From: Sphingomonas sp. GM_Shp_1
GTDB lineage: Bacteria > Pseudomonadota > Alphaproteobacteria > Sphingomonadales > Sphingomonadaceae
NCBI RefSeq assembly: GCF_026540895.1
Contig: NZ_JALNUR010000011.1
Coordinates: forward strand, 1 to 64,000
Direction: 5' to 3'
Length of the DNA stretch: 64,000 bases
Shown here: piece by piece, positions 42,251 through 52,100 of the stretch
Position numbering within the stretch: the stretch's first letter is position 1
Layout: every line of letters begins with the position of its first letter
Position numbers and translations under genes: made by a program
The notes under the pieces: generated by a model
Told to the model about the DNA's origin: nothing
Seen by the model: only the letters and a program-made list of their open reading frames with translations
Database searches by the model: none

Positions 42251-45200
42251 ATGATGACGAACAGGGGCAAGCGTTGGTATTGCGGCACGAGCGGCGTCGC
42301 GTTGACCGTTGCAGCGGGGGTGCTGCTGCATACCGCATCCGCGCAGGCGCAGACCGTCGGCGGAACGGTCGTGGCCGGTCAGGCGACGATCACCGGCCAG
42401 GGAACGGCGCAGACCGTCGTCAACCAGAGCAGCGACCGGGCGATCCTCGACTGGAACCGCTTCTCCCTGAACGCGGGCGACGCGGCGATCTTCCGCCAGC
42501 CCGATGCGAAGTCCATCACCGTCAACCGCGTGACCGGTAGCGACCCGTCGACGATCCTGGGGTCGATCCAGGCCAATGGTCAGGTGGTGCTGATCAATCG
42601 CAACGGCGTGCTGTTCGGCAAGGGTTCGACCGTCGATACGGCCGGGCTGATCGTCACCTCGCACGACATCGACGCGGCGGGCTTCATGGCCGGTGACCGT
42701 GTGCTGCGCTTCGACAATGGCGGCAACGATGCCGCGGAGATCGTCGTCGAGGGGCGGATTTCGATCCGTGACGCCGGCATGGCGGCCTTCGTCGCCCCGC
42801 GCGTGCGCAATGCCGGGCTGATCCAGGCCGATATGGGCCGTATCTCGCTGGGCGCAGGCAAGGGCTTCGGTATCGACCTTTACGGCGACGGGCTGGTGCG
42901 CTTCAGCGCGGGCGACGCGATCAACGAAACGCTGAAGGATGCGTCCGGCACGCCGTTGAAGGCGCTGGTCGAGAATGAGGGCACGATCACGGCGCGGGGC
43001 GGGCGGATCCTGCTGACCGCTACCGCCGCGCGCGAGGTGGTCAATGCCTCGGTCAATGTCGGCGGCGTCGTGCGCGCGGATTCCGCGACCTCCCAGGGCG
43101 GCGTGATCACCTTGAGCGGCTCGGGCGGCATCATCACCGAAACGGGGTCGATGATCCTGGCGAGCGGCACCAGCGGCGGCGCCGTCGCGGTCGAGGGCGG
43201 AGCGGTCGGCCTGGGCGGCGTCATCGACGCCTCCGCCACCGGCTTGCGCCAGGCGGGCGGCACCATCACCGTCAACAGCGGCGGGCTGTTGTCGCTGGGC
43301 GGAACGACACGCGCGGCAAGCGCGCTGGGGTCGGGCGGTAGTGTCGGTTACAGCGCCGCTCGGCTGTTCGAGAACAGCGACGGGCGTACGGACGCCTCCG
43401 GTCTGATCGACGGCGGCGCGATCCGTTCCGTGATCGGCGGCACCACCATGACCTCGGGCCGGTACACGGCGGACGGTATCTATGGCGCGGGCGGGCGTAT
43501 CGACCTGACCGCGATGGACCTGCGCCTGTTGAGCACGACGATCTCGGCGACGGGGCGGCAGCGGGGCGGCCTGGTCCGCATCGGCGGCGCGTTCCAGGGC
43601 GGCAAGGCGGCGGATCCGTCCAAGTCCTATACGCAGAGCTTCACCGGACGCTGGGGAGCCCTGCCGACGCTGGCCGCGGCGGGACATAGCTTCGTCAACG
43701 ACGGGACGCGGATCGATGTGTCGGCGAGCCGTGGCGACGGCGGCACGGCGGTGATCTGGTCCGATGCGCAGACCACCTTCCTCGGCGCGATCGACGCGCG
43801 CGGCGTCACCGCCGACGGCTCGGTCGAGATTTCCTCCGCACAGGACCTGCGGCACGCCGCGCTGGACCGGGTGACCGTGGGGAAGGGGCAGTTGCTGCTC
43901 GACCCGAAGAATTTGATCATCGGTGACGTCGTGGCACAGCAAGGATGGTCCTACATCGGAATCATGGGGAAGGGCTATACCCCGACAGATGTCGCTCGTC
44001 TCGAGCAAAACGATCACTTCGGTGCTAGTGTCGCACTGAATGCGACGGCGACCCGGATGGCGGTCGGCGCAGTCAGCGATCGCGGAGTAGACAACGCCAC
44101 GAACGGAGCAGGAGCCGTATATCTCTTCAGCTTCACGGATTCCAACTTCGGCGGCGGTGCTTTGGAAGGAATCATCGGCAGGGGATATGCCGGTGGCAAG
44201 AATATCAATATTTCCGGTTTGGAACAATCCGATGCCTTCGGCCAAACGGTATCTTTGAACGCTGATGGTACGCGACTTGTCGTGGGGGCACCCGGTGATA
44301 TGGGGGCGTCAAATGCCGTTATAAATGCCGGTGCTGTATATCTTTTCAGGTTCTCAGGTACAAATTTCTCCGGTGCTTCGACGCCCATCATTATGGGTTC
44401 TGGTTATAGCGGATCGAATATTTCCGTTTCTGGGGTAGGCAGCTATGACTATTTCGGAAGTGCCGTTTCATTAAATGCAAGCGGTGACCGCTTGGTTGTC
44501 GGTGTTCCTGGCGATGATGGCCAGAATTATACGACGCAGAGTTTGCAATATGGTGCTGCCTACCTGTTCGGGTTCAGTGACACCAATTTCAGCGGTGCTT
44601 CCCGCATCGCTACGATCGGCAGGGATTACACTGGCGGCAATAATATAAATTTCGCCACGCTGGTCAGTAATGGCGACTTTGGACGATCCGTCAGCTTGAA
44701 TGCAGCCGGGGACAGACTGGCAGTCGGCGCCTCGGCCTTTGCGACAGCCGGAAATGCCGGTGAGCAAACTGGCGCAGTGTTTCTCTACAGCTTCAATGAT
44801 ACCACCTTTGGCGGTGGATCGCTGACTGCCGTGATCGGCAAGGGGCAGACCGGCGGTAAGAACATCAACGTCACTGGATTGGGGCGGAACGAATTCTTCG
44901 GTAGCGCCGTCGCCCTGAACGCCGATGGTACACAGCTGGCCGTTGGCGCGCCTTATGATGCCGGTGCCAATAACAGTTTCCAATATTCCGGGTATGTCCG
45001 ACTATTCTCCTTCAGCGACGGTAATTTTTCGGGAGGCGTATTCTCGACAGGCGTTGGGCGAGGAACGGATCCCAATACGCCGAGTCTGGATGTAACCCAG
45101 ATTGATCCATATGATAACTTTGGGAACAGCGTTGCCTTTAACGCCACCGGCGATAAGCTGGCTGTTGGTGTTGCCGGCAAGCGGGGTGCTTCCAACGCTG

Positions 45201-48200
45201 ATGCGGGATCGGGGGCCGTCCTGCTCTTCGGCGACGTTCCCCCATCGAATGCCGGCTGGTCAACGCCGACCTATGGTAGCAACCCATCCGACACGGTGAC
45301 GGTCAGCGCCACCGATCTGGCGGCGCAGCTCGCCAGTGGAGCGGCGGTCACGCTGCAGGCCTCGAACGATATCACGGTCAGCCGGCCTGTGTCCGTTACC
45401 CCGGGGTTCGCGACTCCCGGTGCGCTGACGCTGCAGGCGGGCCGGTCGGTCCTGATCAATGCGGACATCACCACCGGCGGTGGCGACGTGACGGTGATCG
45501 CCAACGACTGGCTCGCCAATGGCGTGATCGATGCGCAGCGCGACGGCGGCGCCGCGGCGATTACCATGGCGGCGGGGTCGGCGATCAATGCCGGCAGCGG
45601 CAACGTGACGTTCGACATGCGGAGCGGCACCGATAAGACCTATTTCGCCAGCAACGATATCGCGCTTTCGTCCATCACGGGCGGTCGCATCAGTGTCGTC
45701 AATGACGGGCCGAGCCTGGGGAATGGTGTCGTGGTGCTGTCGGGAGCGGTGCTGACGGCGGGGGCGTCGGGCGAGGCCATCAACCTCGTGGGCGACAGAT
45801 TCATCAACTCCGGGGGGACGAATGCCCTGGTGACGCCGGCCGGTTACTGGTCGATCTGGTCGCGGACACCCGACAACGACCAGGTCGAGGGCCTGAACTT
45901 CGAGTTCAAGCAATATGGCGCAACCTACGGGCAGAGCAGCATCGCGGGTACCGGAAACGGCCTGATGTATCGAGCGACGGCGGCGATCGGCGCGCGTTTA
46001 GGGGTGACCTCGAAAGCCTATGACGGGACGACGACGGCGCGGGTCAACGGGCTGGGCGCCACGGGCGTACTCGCGGGCGACAGGGTCATCCTGGACGCGG
46101 CGGGCGCGTCCTTCTCCGACGCGAACGCCGGGTTGGACAAGACCGTCACTGCGACGGGGCTTTACATCCTTAGCGCGTCGTCCGGGGGCAAGCCGGTCTA
46201 TGGCTATACGCTGATACCGACGTCGGTGACGAACTCGTCCAGCATCATCACGCCCGCGGTCCTTTCGATCGGCACGCCGTCGATTGCGGACAAGGTGTAC
46301 GATGGCACGACGACCCCGGGTGCACTGAGTATCGGTGCGCTCTCCGGCTTCGTGGGCACGGAGACCGTCGACGTCGCGGGTGCCGCGGCGGCGCTGTCGA
46401 GCCGCAATGCCGGGATCTACACGACCACGGTGGCCTATACGCTGTCGGACGGGACGAATGGGGGTCGGGCCTCCAACTACACGCTGGCGCCCTCGACGGT
46501 TTCGGCCGTCGTTACGCGCAGGCCGCTGACCGTTTCCAGCCTGTCGGTGTCCCCCAAGGTCTATGACGGATCGACGATGGCGATCGTCACCGGCGGAACG
46601 TTGACGGGCGTTCTCGCGAACGATGACGTGACCAGGGGCGACATCAACGGTCAGTTCGTCGACAAGAATGTGGGCACTGGCAAGGCGGTGACGCTGTCCA
46701 GCTTCACGCTGACGGGTACCGACGCCGACAATTACACGCTGGACCAGCCGACCGGGCTGACCGGGACGATCACGGCCCGCGAGGTTTCGCTGGTCGGTCG
46801 ATTGGTGGCCAGCAACAAGGCCTATGACGGGACGACCGCGGCGTCGGTCGACACGCGCTTCCTGACGATCGGCAACGGGGTGTCGGGCGACGCGGTGGCG
46901 CTGGATTACACCGGTGCCACGGCCAGCTTCGCGGACAAGGATGTCGGCAGCGACAAGCCGGTGACGCTGAGCACCACGGGCACGCTGACCGGCGCGGATG
47001 CGGGCAATTATGTCCTCGTCGCATCGGCGCCTATGGCCGCCGCGAGCATCACCCCGGCGATCCTGTCGATCGGCACGCCGTCGATCGCGGCCAAGGTGTA
47101 TGACGGTACGACGACCCCGGGCGCGCTGAGCATCGGTGCGCTGTCGGGCCTGGTGGGTGCGGAGACGCTCGGCGTCGAAGGTGTCGCGGCGGCGCTGTCG
47201 AACCGCAATGTCGGGACCTATAGGACGAGCGTGGCCTATACGCTGTCGGACGGCACCAATGGCGGCCTGGCGAGCAACTATCTGCTCGCCTCCTCGACCG
47301 GCGTGTCGGCGGCCATCGTCGCCAAGGGGTTGACGATGGCCGATATGCTGGTGGCGACGCGGACCTATGACGGCACGGCCGCCGCGTCGCTCCGTGGTGG
47401 CCGTCTGGTCGGTGTGGTATCGGGAGAAGATGTCCGGGTCGATGCGGGCGTCGGCCAGTTCGCGGACAAGAATGTCGGCACGGACAAGGCCGTTACCGCA
47501 TCGGGCTTCACATTGTGGGGCGGCGATGCCGGCAACTACACGCTGGCGCAACCGAGCGGGCTGACCGGAACGATCACCGCCCGGCAGCTTTCGCTGACCG
47601 GTCAATTAGTCGCAGGCGACAAGGTCTATGACGGCACCACCGCCGCCTCGGTCGACACCGGCGGCCTGACGCTCGTCAATGGCGTTTCGGGCGATGCGGT
47701 GGCGCTGGATTATACCGGCGCGACCGCCAGCTTCGCCGACAAGGATGTCGGTGCGGGCAAGACGGTGACGCTCAGCACGGCGGGCACGCTGACCGGCGCC
47801 GATGCGGGCAATTACCTCTTCGTGGCAACGGCACCGACCGCAACGGCGAACATCTCGCCGGCGACCCTGTCGATCGGCACACCGTCGATTGCCGACAAGG
47901 CGTATGACGGCACGACGGCCCCGGGTGCGCTGAGCATCGGTGCGCTGTCGGGGCTGGTGGGTGCGGAGACGCTCGGCGTCGAGGGTGTCGCAGCGGCGCT
48001 ATCGGGCCGCAATGTCGGCACGTACATGACGAGCGTGGCCTATACGCTGTCGGACAGCGCCAATGGCGACCTGGCCTCCAACTATGTGCTGGCGCCTTCG
48101 AGCGGCGTGTCGGCGGCGATCGTCGCCAAGGCGCTGACGATCGCCGACATGCTGGTGGCCACCCGGACCTATGACGGTACGACCGCCGCCTCCTTCCGTG

Positions 48201-49138
48201 GTGGCCGTCTGGTCGGCGTGGTATCGGGAGAGGATGTCCGGATCGAGGCTGGCGTCGGCCAGTTCGCGGACAGGAATGTCGGCGTGGACAAACCCGTTAC
48301 TGCGTCGGGCTTTGCGCTGTGGGGCGGCGATGCGGGCAACTATATGCTCGCCCAGCCGACCGGGCTGACCGGAACGATCACCGCTTTGTCGGTGTCGCTT
48401 GGCGGGACGCTGCTGGCCCGCGACAAGGTCTATGATGCCGGAACCGCCGCCCTGGTCGATACCAGCGGGCTGTCGCTGACCGGTATCCTGGCCGGTGATA
48501 CGGTCGCGTTGAGTTATGCGGGAGCGACCGGCAGCTTTGCCGACAAGAATGTCGGCACGGGCAAGACGGTAACGCTCAGCACCCTGGGCGTGCTCATCGG
48601 GACGGATGCGGGCAATTATCGCATCGCCGGATCGGCACCGACGGCAACCGCCAGCATCACGCCGGCCACGCTGCGGATCGGCAACCTGACCGTGGGGAGC
48701 AAGGCCTATGACGGGAACACGGTGGCGCCGATGCTCGGCGGCAGCGTTGTCGGGCTCGGCCAGGATGCGGTGGCGCTCGTCACGTCGGGCGTGAACGCGC
48801 GGTTCGCGGACAAGAATGTCGGCAACGGCAAGGCGGTGACGGTGACCGGCTACACCTTGTCGGGTATCGATGCCGGCAACTACACGCTCGTCCAGCCGAC
48901 CGGCCTGTCAGGCACGATCACGCGTGCTCGCGGGCGATACGGTGAACCTGAGCGGCGGCGCCGCCAGCTACGACACCAAGAATGTCGGCTTCGGCAAGAC
49001 GGTGAGCGTGTCTGGCATGGCGCTGACGGGCACGGATGCCAGCAACTATTCGGTCAATGCGACGACCTCGGCACAGGTCGGCGTGGTCACGGCCAAGGCG
49101 CTGACCGCCAGCATCAGTGCGCTGAGCAAGACCTATGA
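42251..49138 (+). CDS. TpsA giant exoprotein/adhesin, N-terminal part (frame ends by frameshift)
   Basis: The product starts with a signal peptide cleaved near AQAQTV. The FHA-type TPS secretion domain covers about residues 35-300 and has ILDWNRFSLNAGDAAIFRQP, then GQVVLINRNGVLFGKGSTVD (the NxNG motif). Glycine-rich beta-helix sequence follows up to LLLDPKNLIIGD near residue 558. A six-repeat FG-GAP-like propeller is inserted at about residues 560-995. Eleven YDG motifs follow from residue 1257. Coding sense is lost after LSGTITR near 48925: the last 70 or so residues are frameshifted, and the frame stops at TGA inside the next YDG codon set at 49136. The true protein continues in the frame starting at 48924. 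Secretion through the adjacent TpsB is expected from the family. Confidence 0.9.
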   Translation: MMTNRGKRWYCGTSGVALTVAAGVLLHTASAQAQTVGGTVVAGQATITGQGTAQTVVNQSSDRAILDWNRFSLNAGDAAIFRQPDAKSITVNRVTGSDPSTILGSIQANGQVVLINRNGVLFGKGSTVDTAGLIVTSHDIDAAGFMAGDRVLRFDNGGNDAAEIVVEGRISIRDAGMAAFVAPRVRNAGLIQADMGRISLGAGKGFGIDLYGDGLVRFSAGDAINETLKDASGTPLKALVENEGTITARGGRILLTATAAREVVNASVNVGGVVRADSATSQGGVITLSGSGGIITETGSMILASGTSGGAVAVEGGAVGLGGVIDASATGLRQAGGTITVNSGGLLSLGGTTRAASALGSGGSVGYSAARLFENSDGRTDASGLIDGGAIRSVIGGTTMTSGRYTADGIYGAGGRIDLTAMDLRLLSTTISATGRQRGGLVRIGGAFQGGKAADPSKSYTQSFTGRWGALPTLAAAGHSFVNDGTRIDVSASRGDGGTAVIWSDAQTTFLGAIDARGVTADGSVEISSAQDLRHAALDRVTVGKGQLLLDPKNLIIGDVVAQQGWSYIGIMGKGYTPTDVARLEQNDHFGASVALNATATRMAVGAVSDRGVDNATNGAGAVYLFSFTDSNFGGGALEGIIGRGYAGGKNINISGLEQSDAFGQTVSLNADGTRLVVGAPGDMGASNAVINAGAVYLFRFSGTNFSGASTPIIMGSGYSGSNISVSGVGSYDYFGSAVSLNASGDRLVVGVPGDDGQNYTTQSLQYGAAYLFGFSDTNFSGASRIATIGRDYTGGNNINFATLVSNGDFGRSVSLNAAGDRLAVGASAFATAGNAGEQTGAVFLYSFNDTTFGGGSLTAVIGKGQTGGKNINVTGLGRNEFFGSAVALNADGTQLAVGAPYDAGANNSFQYSGYVRLFSFSDGNFSGGVFSTGVGRGTDPNTPSLDVTQIDPYDNFGNSVAFNATGDKLAVGVAGKRGASNADAGSGAVLLFGDVPPSNAGWSTPTYGSNPSDTVTVSATDLAAQLASGAAVTLQASNDITVSRPVSVTPGFATPGALTLQAGRSVLINADITTGGGDVTVIANDWLANGVIDAQRDGGAAAITMAAGSAINAGSGNVTFDMRSGTDKTYFASNDIALSSITGGRISVVNDGPSLGNGVVVLSGAVLTAGASGEAINLVGDRFINSGGTNALVTPAGYWSIWSRTPDNDQVEGLNFEFKQYGATYGQSSIAGTGNGLMYRATAAIGARLGVTSKAYDGTTTARVNGLGATGVLAGDRVILDAAGASFSDANAGLDKTVTATGLYILSASSGGKPVYGYTLIPTSVTNSSSIITPAVLSIGTPSIADKVYDGTTTPGALSIGALSGFVGTETVDVAGAAAALSSRNAGIYTTTVAYTLSDGTNGGRASNYTLAPSTVSAVVTRRPLTVSSLSVSPKVYDGSTMAIVTGGTLTGVLANDDVTRGDINGQFVDKNVGTGKAVTLSSFTLTGTDADNYTLDQPTGLTGTITAREVSLVGRLVASNKAYDGTTAASVDTRFLTIGNGVSGDAVALDYTGATASFADKDVGSDKPVTLSTTGTLTGADAGNYVLVASAPMAAASITPAILSIGTPSIAAKVYDGTTTPGALSIGALSGLVGAETLGVEGVAAALSNRNVGTYRTSVAYTLSDGTNGGLASNYLLASSTGVSAAIVAKGLTMADMLVATRTYDGTAAASLRGGRLVGVVSGEDVRVDAGVGQFADKNVGTDKAVTASGFTLWGGDAGNYTLAQPSGLTGTITARQLSLTGQLVAGDKVYDGTTAASVDTGGLTLVNGVSGDAVALDYTGATASFADKDVGAGKTVTLSTAGTLTGADAGNYLFVATAPTATANISPATLSIGTPSIADKAYDGTTAPGALSIGALSGLVGAETLGVEGVAAALSGRNVGTYMTSVAYTLSDSANGDLASNYVLAPSSGVSAAIVAKALTIADMLVATRTYDGTTAASFRGGRLVGVVSGEDVRIEAGVGQFADRNVGVDKPVTASGFALWGGDAGNYMLAQPTGLTGTITALSVSLGGTLLARDKVYDAGTAALVDTSGLSLTGILAGDTVALSYAGATGSFADKNVGTGKTVTLSTLGVLIGTDAGNYRIAGSAPTATASITPATLRIGNLTVGSKAYDGNTVAPMLGGSVVGLGQDAVALVTSGVNARFADKNVGNGKAVTVTGYTLSGIDAGNYTLVQPTGLSGTITRARGRYGEPERRRRQLRHQECRLRQDGERVWHGADGHGCQQLFGQCDDLGTGRRGHGQGADRQHQCAEQDL
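43929..45235 (+). other. FG-GAP-like (integrin alpha-type) propeller insert within tpsA
   Basis: Six repeats of about 65-75 residues share DxFGxSVSLNADGxRLxVGxP followed by GAVYLFxFSDTNFSG. The FG dipeptides fall in DHFG, DAFG, DYFG, GDFG, EFFG and DNFG. The pattern fits FG-GAP/beta-propeller blades. The DNA is less GC-rich than its flanks (two sampled 60-base lines give about 47% and 57%, against about 65% just upstream), suggesting separate acquisition. It interrupts the usual passage from LLLDPKN to the following beta-rich segment. Confidence 0.75.
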
Positions 49139-52100
49139 CGGCAACGCCTTCGCCAGCCTCTCGGCGGGCGACGTCACGCTGACGGGCCTGGTCGCGGGCG
49201 ACAGCGCCACGCTGGGCGCCGGTGCGGTGGCGAGCTATACCAACAAGAATGTCGGCACGGGCAAGTCCGTCGTGGTCGCCGGCCTGACCCTGACGGGGAC
49301 GGACGCGGGCAACTATACCGTCGCCAACACCGTCTCCACCAACAATGGCACCATCCTGGCGCGCGCCCTGACGATCGCGCTCAGCGGCACCGCCAGCAAG
49401 GTCTATGACGGAACGACGACCGCGACTCTGACGTCGGGCAACTTCAGCGTCAGCGGCCTGCTGGGCAGCGACAGCGCGACGTTGTCGACCGGCGTTGCGG
49501 CATATGACACCAAGAATGTCGGCACCGGCAAGACCGTCACGGTCACGGGCATGGCGCTGACCGGGGCGGACGCCGCCAACTACACCTTCGCCACCAGCGT
49601 GACGGGCAATATCGGTGCCATCACCGCCAAGACGCTGACCGCCTCGGTGGTCGACATCAGCAAGACCTATGACGGCACCACCTCCGCCACGATCGGCGCG
49701 GGTGGCCTGTCGCTGGCCGGTGTGATCGGCGGCGAGGCCGTGACCTTCGGCACGGGCGCGACCAGCGTCTATTCCGACAAGAACGCCGGTACCGGCAAGG
49801 CGGTGGTCGTCAGCGGCCTGTCGCTGACCGGCGCGGATTCGGCGAACTATGTCCTCGCCAGCAACACGATCAGCGGCCTGGGCACGATCCAGAAGAAGGC
49901 GCTGGGGCTGTCGCTGACGGGAACGGCGTCCAAGATCTATGACGGTACGACGGCCGCGACGCTGAGCAACGCCAACTATGCCATGACCGGCGTCGTTTCC
50001 GGTGACACCGCAGCGCTCGTCCTGGGCACCGCCGTCTACGGCAACAAGAATGCGGGCACGAACAAGGCGGTTTCGGTTTCCGGCCTGAGCCTGTCGGGCG
50101 TGGATGCGGGCAATTATTCGATCGCCTCGACGATCGCCGGAACGATCGGCACGATCACGGCGAAGGCGCTCACCCTGACCGCCGTCACCGGCGAGAAGGT
50201 CTATGACGGCACCACCACGTCGTCCGAAGCGGTTCAGGTCACCGGTGTGGTCGGGGGCGATACCGTCGCCGCGACCCAGTCCTATGACGCACCGAGGGCG
50301 GGTACGCGCTCGCTCCAGGTCGATGCGGGCTATGTCATCTCCGACGGTCATGGCGGCGCGAACTATGTCGCGACCATCGGTTCGGCGGCCAGCGGCACGA
50401 TCACGCGGCGTCTGCTGACGGCGACGGCGGCGGCCGACAACAAGAGCTATGACGGCACCACCGGCGCGACCGGTACGGTGACGCTGGCGAACGTCGTGGC
50501 CGGCGACACCGTCAGCGCCGGCGGCGGGCTGCTCGCCTTCGTCGATCGCAATGCGGGCGTCGGCAAGGCCGTCACGGCCAGCGGCTGGGGCCTCGCGGGT
50601 GTGGATGCGGGCAATTACACGCTGGGGACGATCGCCAACGGCGTCGCCAATATCGGCAAGGCGACGTTGACGCTGACGGCGGCGGCGGACAGCCGCACCT
50701 ATGACGGCACGGTGGCCTCGACCGGCACGGTGATGCATTCCGGCCTGATCGCCGGTGACACCTTGGCCTCCGCGACGCAGGTGTTCGACAGCAAGAATGC
50801 GGGCAGCCGGACGCTCGCCGTGAACGCCTATACCGTCAACGACGGCAATGGCGGCGCGAACTATCAGGTGGTGCTGGTCGGCGCCAACGGCACGATCGCG
50901 AAGAAGGAACTGACGGGTCAGCTTACCGGCACGGTCAGCAAGATCTATGACGGCACCACCACCGCCTCCCTGAGCAGCGCGGACCTGACCGGCATCATCG
51001 CCGGGGATCTGGTCAGCGTTTCGAACACGGGCGCGAGCTATGCGGACAAGAATGTCGGCACCGGCAAGACGGTGACCGTGACGGGCATGAGCTTGGGCGG
51101 TGCGGACGCGGGCAATTATCTGCTGCGCTCGACCTCGGCCTCGGGCGATATCGGTGCGATCATCGCGCGGACGGTGACGATCGATACGTCCGGGCGCGGC
51201 GCCAAGACCTATGACGGCAATGTCTCGCTCAGCACGAGCCAGCTCGCGCCGCTGACGCTGATGCTGGCCAGCGGCGATGCGGCGACGCAGGCGATGCTGG
51301 CGGCGGACGGCGTCGCGATCGATGCCTCGGGCATGACGGGCACGCTGGCGGACCGCAATGCGGGCTCGGCCAAGAGCCTGACCCTGAACGGCCTGACGCT
51401 TTCGAACAATGCGACCGGGAATTACGTGCTGTCGTCCGCTGCGGTGACGGGTCTGGCCGATGTCGGTCGCAAGGCGCTGACGCTTACGGCGGGCAATGAT
51501 TCGAAGACCTATGACGGCACGACCCTGTCGGTCGTTCCCGTCGCGTCGTCCGGCATGGTGGGCAACGACGGCTTCACCGCGACGACCAGGTTCGACCAGA
51601 AGAATGCCGGGACGCGCCAGCTCATCGTCGACAGCTATACCATCGAGGATGGCAATGGTGGCGGGAACTACCTCGTCACCACGGCCGCCGGGACCGGCCG
51701 GATCTTCCAGCGACTGGTCGCCACCACGGCGATCGCCGACAATAAGGTCTATGACGGTACGACCAATGCCACCGGCACCTTCACGCCGCTGACCAACGTC
51801 ATCGCCGGGGATAGCCTGAGCGTCGCGGGGACCATGCAGTTCGCCTCGCGCAATGCGCGGACCGGGGAAACCGTATCGGTCTCGCAGGCTGCGCTGACCG
51901 GCGCGGACGCCGGCAACTACGTCCTGAACACCATCGCCGACACGACGGCCGACATCACGCCCGCGTCGTTGATCCTGCGTGCGGTGGAACAGACCCGCGA
52001 ATATGACGGCACGACGCTGTCCAACGGGACGGTGGCGGCGACCGGCCTGATGGCTGGCGACAGCTTCACCGCCACCCAGTCCTTCGTGTCGAAGAATGCG

